A DNA stretch of 61,740 bases from DBFJGL01 sp048394785 (GTDB taxonomy: Bacteria > Bacillota > Clostridia > Christensenellales > CAG-917), in NCBI GenBank assembly GCA_048394785.1, contig DBFJGL010000056.1:1-61740 (forward strand), written 5' to 3'. The notes under the pieces are model-generated. The model saw only the letters and a list, made by a program, of their open reading frames with translations, was not told where the DNA came from and searched no databases. Positions 59,700 through 61,740 of this stretch are shown here, piece by piece. Position 1 is the stretch's first letter. Each line of letters starts with the position of its first letter. The position numbers and the translations under genes are program-made.

Positions 59700-61165
59700 T
59701 TCCTATTTAGGGGATTGCCGCGCGCTCGAAAATTGTTTCGCTCGCATTATTGTGACGGTTGTCGCAATTTAACTCGCTCCTGAAATTTTCTCGCATTCCG
59801 CGTGCGTTATGTTGCGCACTGCGTGCTTCACGCTTAATCGCACGCGGGTTCCTGTGTATAAGTTATAGTCGCTTACTTAGGGGATTGCCGCGCGTTGCTC
59901 GCAATGACAGGTTATATATAGTGTCACTGCGAACGGAGTGAATGTAATGAACGGAGTGCGGCAGTCCCATATACAGAAACTTTATGTACGGGAATAAGTT
60001 ATCGTCGTTTATTTAGGGGATTGCTTCGTCACTCTTTTATCGTTCCTCGCAATGACCGCTCGAAAATTGTTTCGCTCGCATTATTGTGACGGTTGTCACA
60101 ATGCAACTCGCTCCTGAAATTTTCTCGCATTCCGCGTGCGTTATGTTGCGCACTGCGTGCTTCACGCTTAATCGCACGCGGGTTCCTGTGTATAAGTTAT
60201 AGTCGCCTGTTTAGGGGATTGCCGCGCGTTGCTCGCAATGACCGCTCGAAAATTGTTACGCTCATATTATTGTGACGGTTGTCACAATTTAACTCGCTCC
60301 TGAAATTTTCTCGCATTCCGCGTGCGTTATGTTGCGCACTGCGTGCTATACGCTTAATCGCACGCGGGTTCCTGTGTATAAGTTATAGTCGCCTGTTTAG
60401 GGGATTGCTTCGTCACTCTTTTATCGTTCCTCGCAATGACCGCTCGAAAATTGTTTCGCTCGCATTATTATGACGGTTGTCACAATTTAACTCGCTCCTG
60501 AAATTTTCTCGCATTCCGCGTGCGTTATGTTGCGCACTGCGTGCTTCACGCTTAATCGCACGCGGGTTCCTGTGTATAAGTTATAGTCGCTTACTTAGGG
60601 GATTGCCACGCTACGCTCGCAATGACAGGGTAATATAAACGATTCAATCGGATAAATCGAAAACGCAATGATAGTCCTCCTCCCGTGTCACTGCGAATGG
60701 AACGAACGTAGTGAGTGAAATGTGGCAGTCCCCTATGTAGAGGAGAATGCTGTGCGGATGGTGATTAGTGAGCGTTTCTATGTAGAGGAATATGCTTGTG
60801 TTTCGGAGAAAATACCTTATCCCATCGTGTCATTGCGAATGAAACGAGCGTAGCGAGTGAAATGCGGCAATCCCCGATGTAGAGGAATACAGTAGATATT
60901 ACAGATAATAGGGTCTTCGTTCCTATTTAGGGGATTGCCACGGGGCATTGCGCAAAGCACAACACCCCTCGCAATGACAGTATAAACATGGTCGCAAACG
61001 GATAAATATACTTGTAGCAACGACCGCATATACAAAGCGTCACTGCGAGGAACGGAGTGACGCGGCAGTCCCCTATGCAGAGATGTACGCTGTGAGTTAC
61101 CGCCCCACCGCGTGTGCGGTAGCGTGTAGCACGCAGTGCGGAACATAACACACGCGGAATAAAAA
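59700..61165. repeat. Cluster of degenerate intergenic repeats in both orientations
   Basis: About 1.5 kb without genes. Four near-identical ~180-bp units start at 59724, 60058, 60244 and 60442 (each begins GCTCGAAAATTGTT). Between and after them are shorter elements with ends TTAGGGGATTGCC and CTCGCAATGAC, and inverted copies reading GTCACTGCGA...GGCAGTCCC at about 59922, 60686, 60828 and 61039. A partial inverted copy of the long unit lies at about 61097-61160. Short repeats with these ends are widespread in bacterial intergenic DNA and can fold into hairpins. Apparent ~50-residue frames inside each unit (LARGFLCISYSR type) are products of the repeat. Confidence 0.8.
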
Positions 61166-61195
61166 AATAGCAAATAATATTGCTATTTTTCTCTA

Positions 61196-61732
61196 TTAAC
61201 AAAAATAATTATCATAACCATTTTCAGAATGTAGAGTTTTCCCTTTTAACTGTAAATTGCTCTCAGAAGGCAAATTAACGATGAAACTTGTTTCTTTGGC
61301 TTCTTCTTTAACTTCTAATTCTTCAAATGTTATTGGCTGACTAATTTCAACTTTTTCAAGATATCCATCTTTCATCTTGTTTAAATATTCTTCTTGATTT
61401 GAAAGGAAACCAGTTCTACCTGACAAGTTTATAGTAAAAATACTATTTGCAGAAGCTAAAACAACTGATGTTTGTAAAAACCCTCCAGAAACACCCTCAA
61501 ATTCAGTTGCATTTAAAATTTCAAGTTTATTTGGGTCTATGTTATTTTGTGAAAAGTAATCTTTAACCTCTTGTTGTTCATATGCAAATGCTGCAATATC
61601 GTTTGCTAATTGTTGTTCTTGAACTGATTGTTCAATTTGATTAAAATCTGAAAAAGTAGTTTTATCTAAAGATTTATATAGGCTTTCAAACTTATCGACA
61701 TTTGACATATCTGCGGATTGAAGAGACATCAA
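61196..61732 (-). CDS. AT-rich gene of unknown function, possibly cut by the window edge
   Basis: At least 178 residues; the frame stays open to the window edge, and possible starts are TTG 61732 and ATG 61729. No N-terminal signal peptide or membrane helix is visible. The middle reads LEILNATEFEGVSGGFLQTS (about 91-110), a double-glycine-like site resembling the ends of some peptide leaders, but the following part is long and not Cys-rich. The C-terminus ends DNYFC. The DNA is much richer in A and T than the rest of the window, which suggests recent transfer. No family recognised. Confidence 0.55.
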   Translation of the reverse strand: MMSLQSADMSNVDKFESLYKSLDKTTFSDFNQIEQSVQEQQLANDIAAFAYEQQEVKDYFSQNNIDPNKLEILNATEFEGVSGGFLQTSVVLASANSIFTINLSGRTGFLSNQEEYLNKMKDGYLEKVEISQPITFEELEVKEEAKETSFIVNLPSESNLQLKGKTLHSENGYDNYFC

Positions 61733-61740
61733 ACCCTTAC

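Noticed and set aside
59759..60473. Three similar ~60-codon frames (59759-59941, 60093-60275, 60279-60473)
   Set aside because: They are translations of the 180-bp intergenic repeat, without ribosome sites.
59700..61165. CRISPR array
   Set aside because: Repeat units are ~180 bp, adjacent or irregularly spaced, with no unique short spacers and no cas genes.
61196..61732. Ribosomally made peptide precursor (Nif11 or bacteriocin type)
   Set aside because: The double-glycine-like site is mid-protein, the part after it is about 80 residues without Cys/Ser/Thr clustering typical of such cores, and no modification or export genes are in view.

Overview
The window looks like chromosomal DNA of an endospore-forming Clostridia-type bacterium (Bacillota). 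It holds a full-length spoIVA gene preceded by a sigma-E-like promoter, GGAGG-type ribosome binding sites, some TTG and GTG starts, and a Firmicutes-style mobile element. The many outer-surface proteins and the anaerobic metabolism suggest a gut-type anaerobe, but the species cannot be read from this sequence.

Left chromosomal arm (1-14.5 kb): an M20 metallopeptidase, family I inorganic pyrophosphatase, a three-gene glycerol-3-phosphate-dehydrogenase-like cluster (two FAD oxidoreductases plus DUF1667), a ComEC-like channel without its nuclease-like domain, a membrane-anchored DUF1508-like protein, spoIVA, an ACT-domain plus UPF0210 pair, an MFS transporter, a membrane zinc-ribbon protein and an MmcQ/YjbR protein.

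Integrative and conjugative element (about 14580-57388, 42.8 kb): it sits in the anticodon loop of a tRNA-Thr(GGT) gene on the minus strand. The 3' half of that gene lies at the left end (14544-14588) and the 5' half at the right end (57380-57419). Joined at a shared 9-bp core they form a perfectly paired 76-nt tRNA. A second, complete tRNA-Thr(GGT) lies just inside the right end and probably covers for the broken one. From left to right the element carries: (i) a regulator pair, a small XRE protein and an unusual membrane protein with an exported beta-helix and a cytoplasmic LuxR-type DNA-binding domain; (ii) a tight five-gene operon of lipoproteins and zinc-ribbon proteins, preceded by a perfect ATCCCCC palindrome abutting a promoter -35; (iii) a giant repeat-rich surface protein with an apparent frameshift; (iv) a regulatory block with an XRE repressor and two tandem sigma region-4 paralogues; (v) the transfer region: ribbon-helix-helix accessory protein, MobL-like relaxase, VirD4-like coupling protein, a 1429-residue Ig-repeat surface protein, and VirB2-, VirB6- and VirB4-like subunits; (vi) an array of small accessory genes, most ending in a Met codon just before the stop, which includes an ArdC/LtrC-like protein with a degenerate protease motif, two DNA methyltransferases and a PrimPol; (vii) an excisionase-like protein and a tyrosine integrase.

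Right chromosomal arm (57.4-61.7 kb): an L-cysteine-desulfidase-family protein and an L-2-amino-thiazoline-4-carboxylate hydrolase-like protein, which suggest a thiazoline/cysteine degradation pair. These are followed by 1.5 kb of degenerate intergenic repeats in both orientations and an AT-rich gene of unknown function running into the window edge.

The most promising new biology is the left third of the element. A one-component, membrane-tethered transcription factor with an extracellular adhesin-like sensor may control a neighbouring set of surface lipoproteins. The tRNA replacement at the insertion site is the second highlight.
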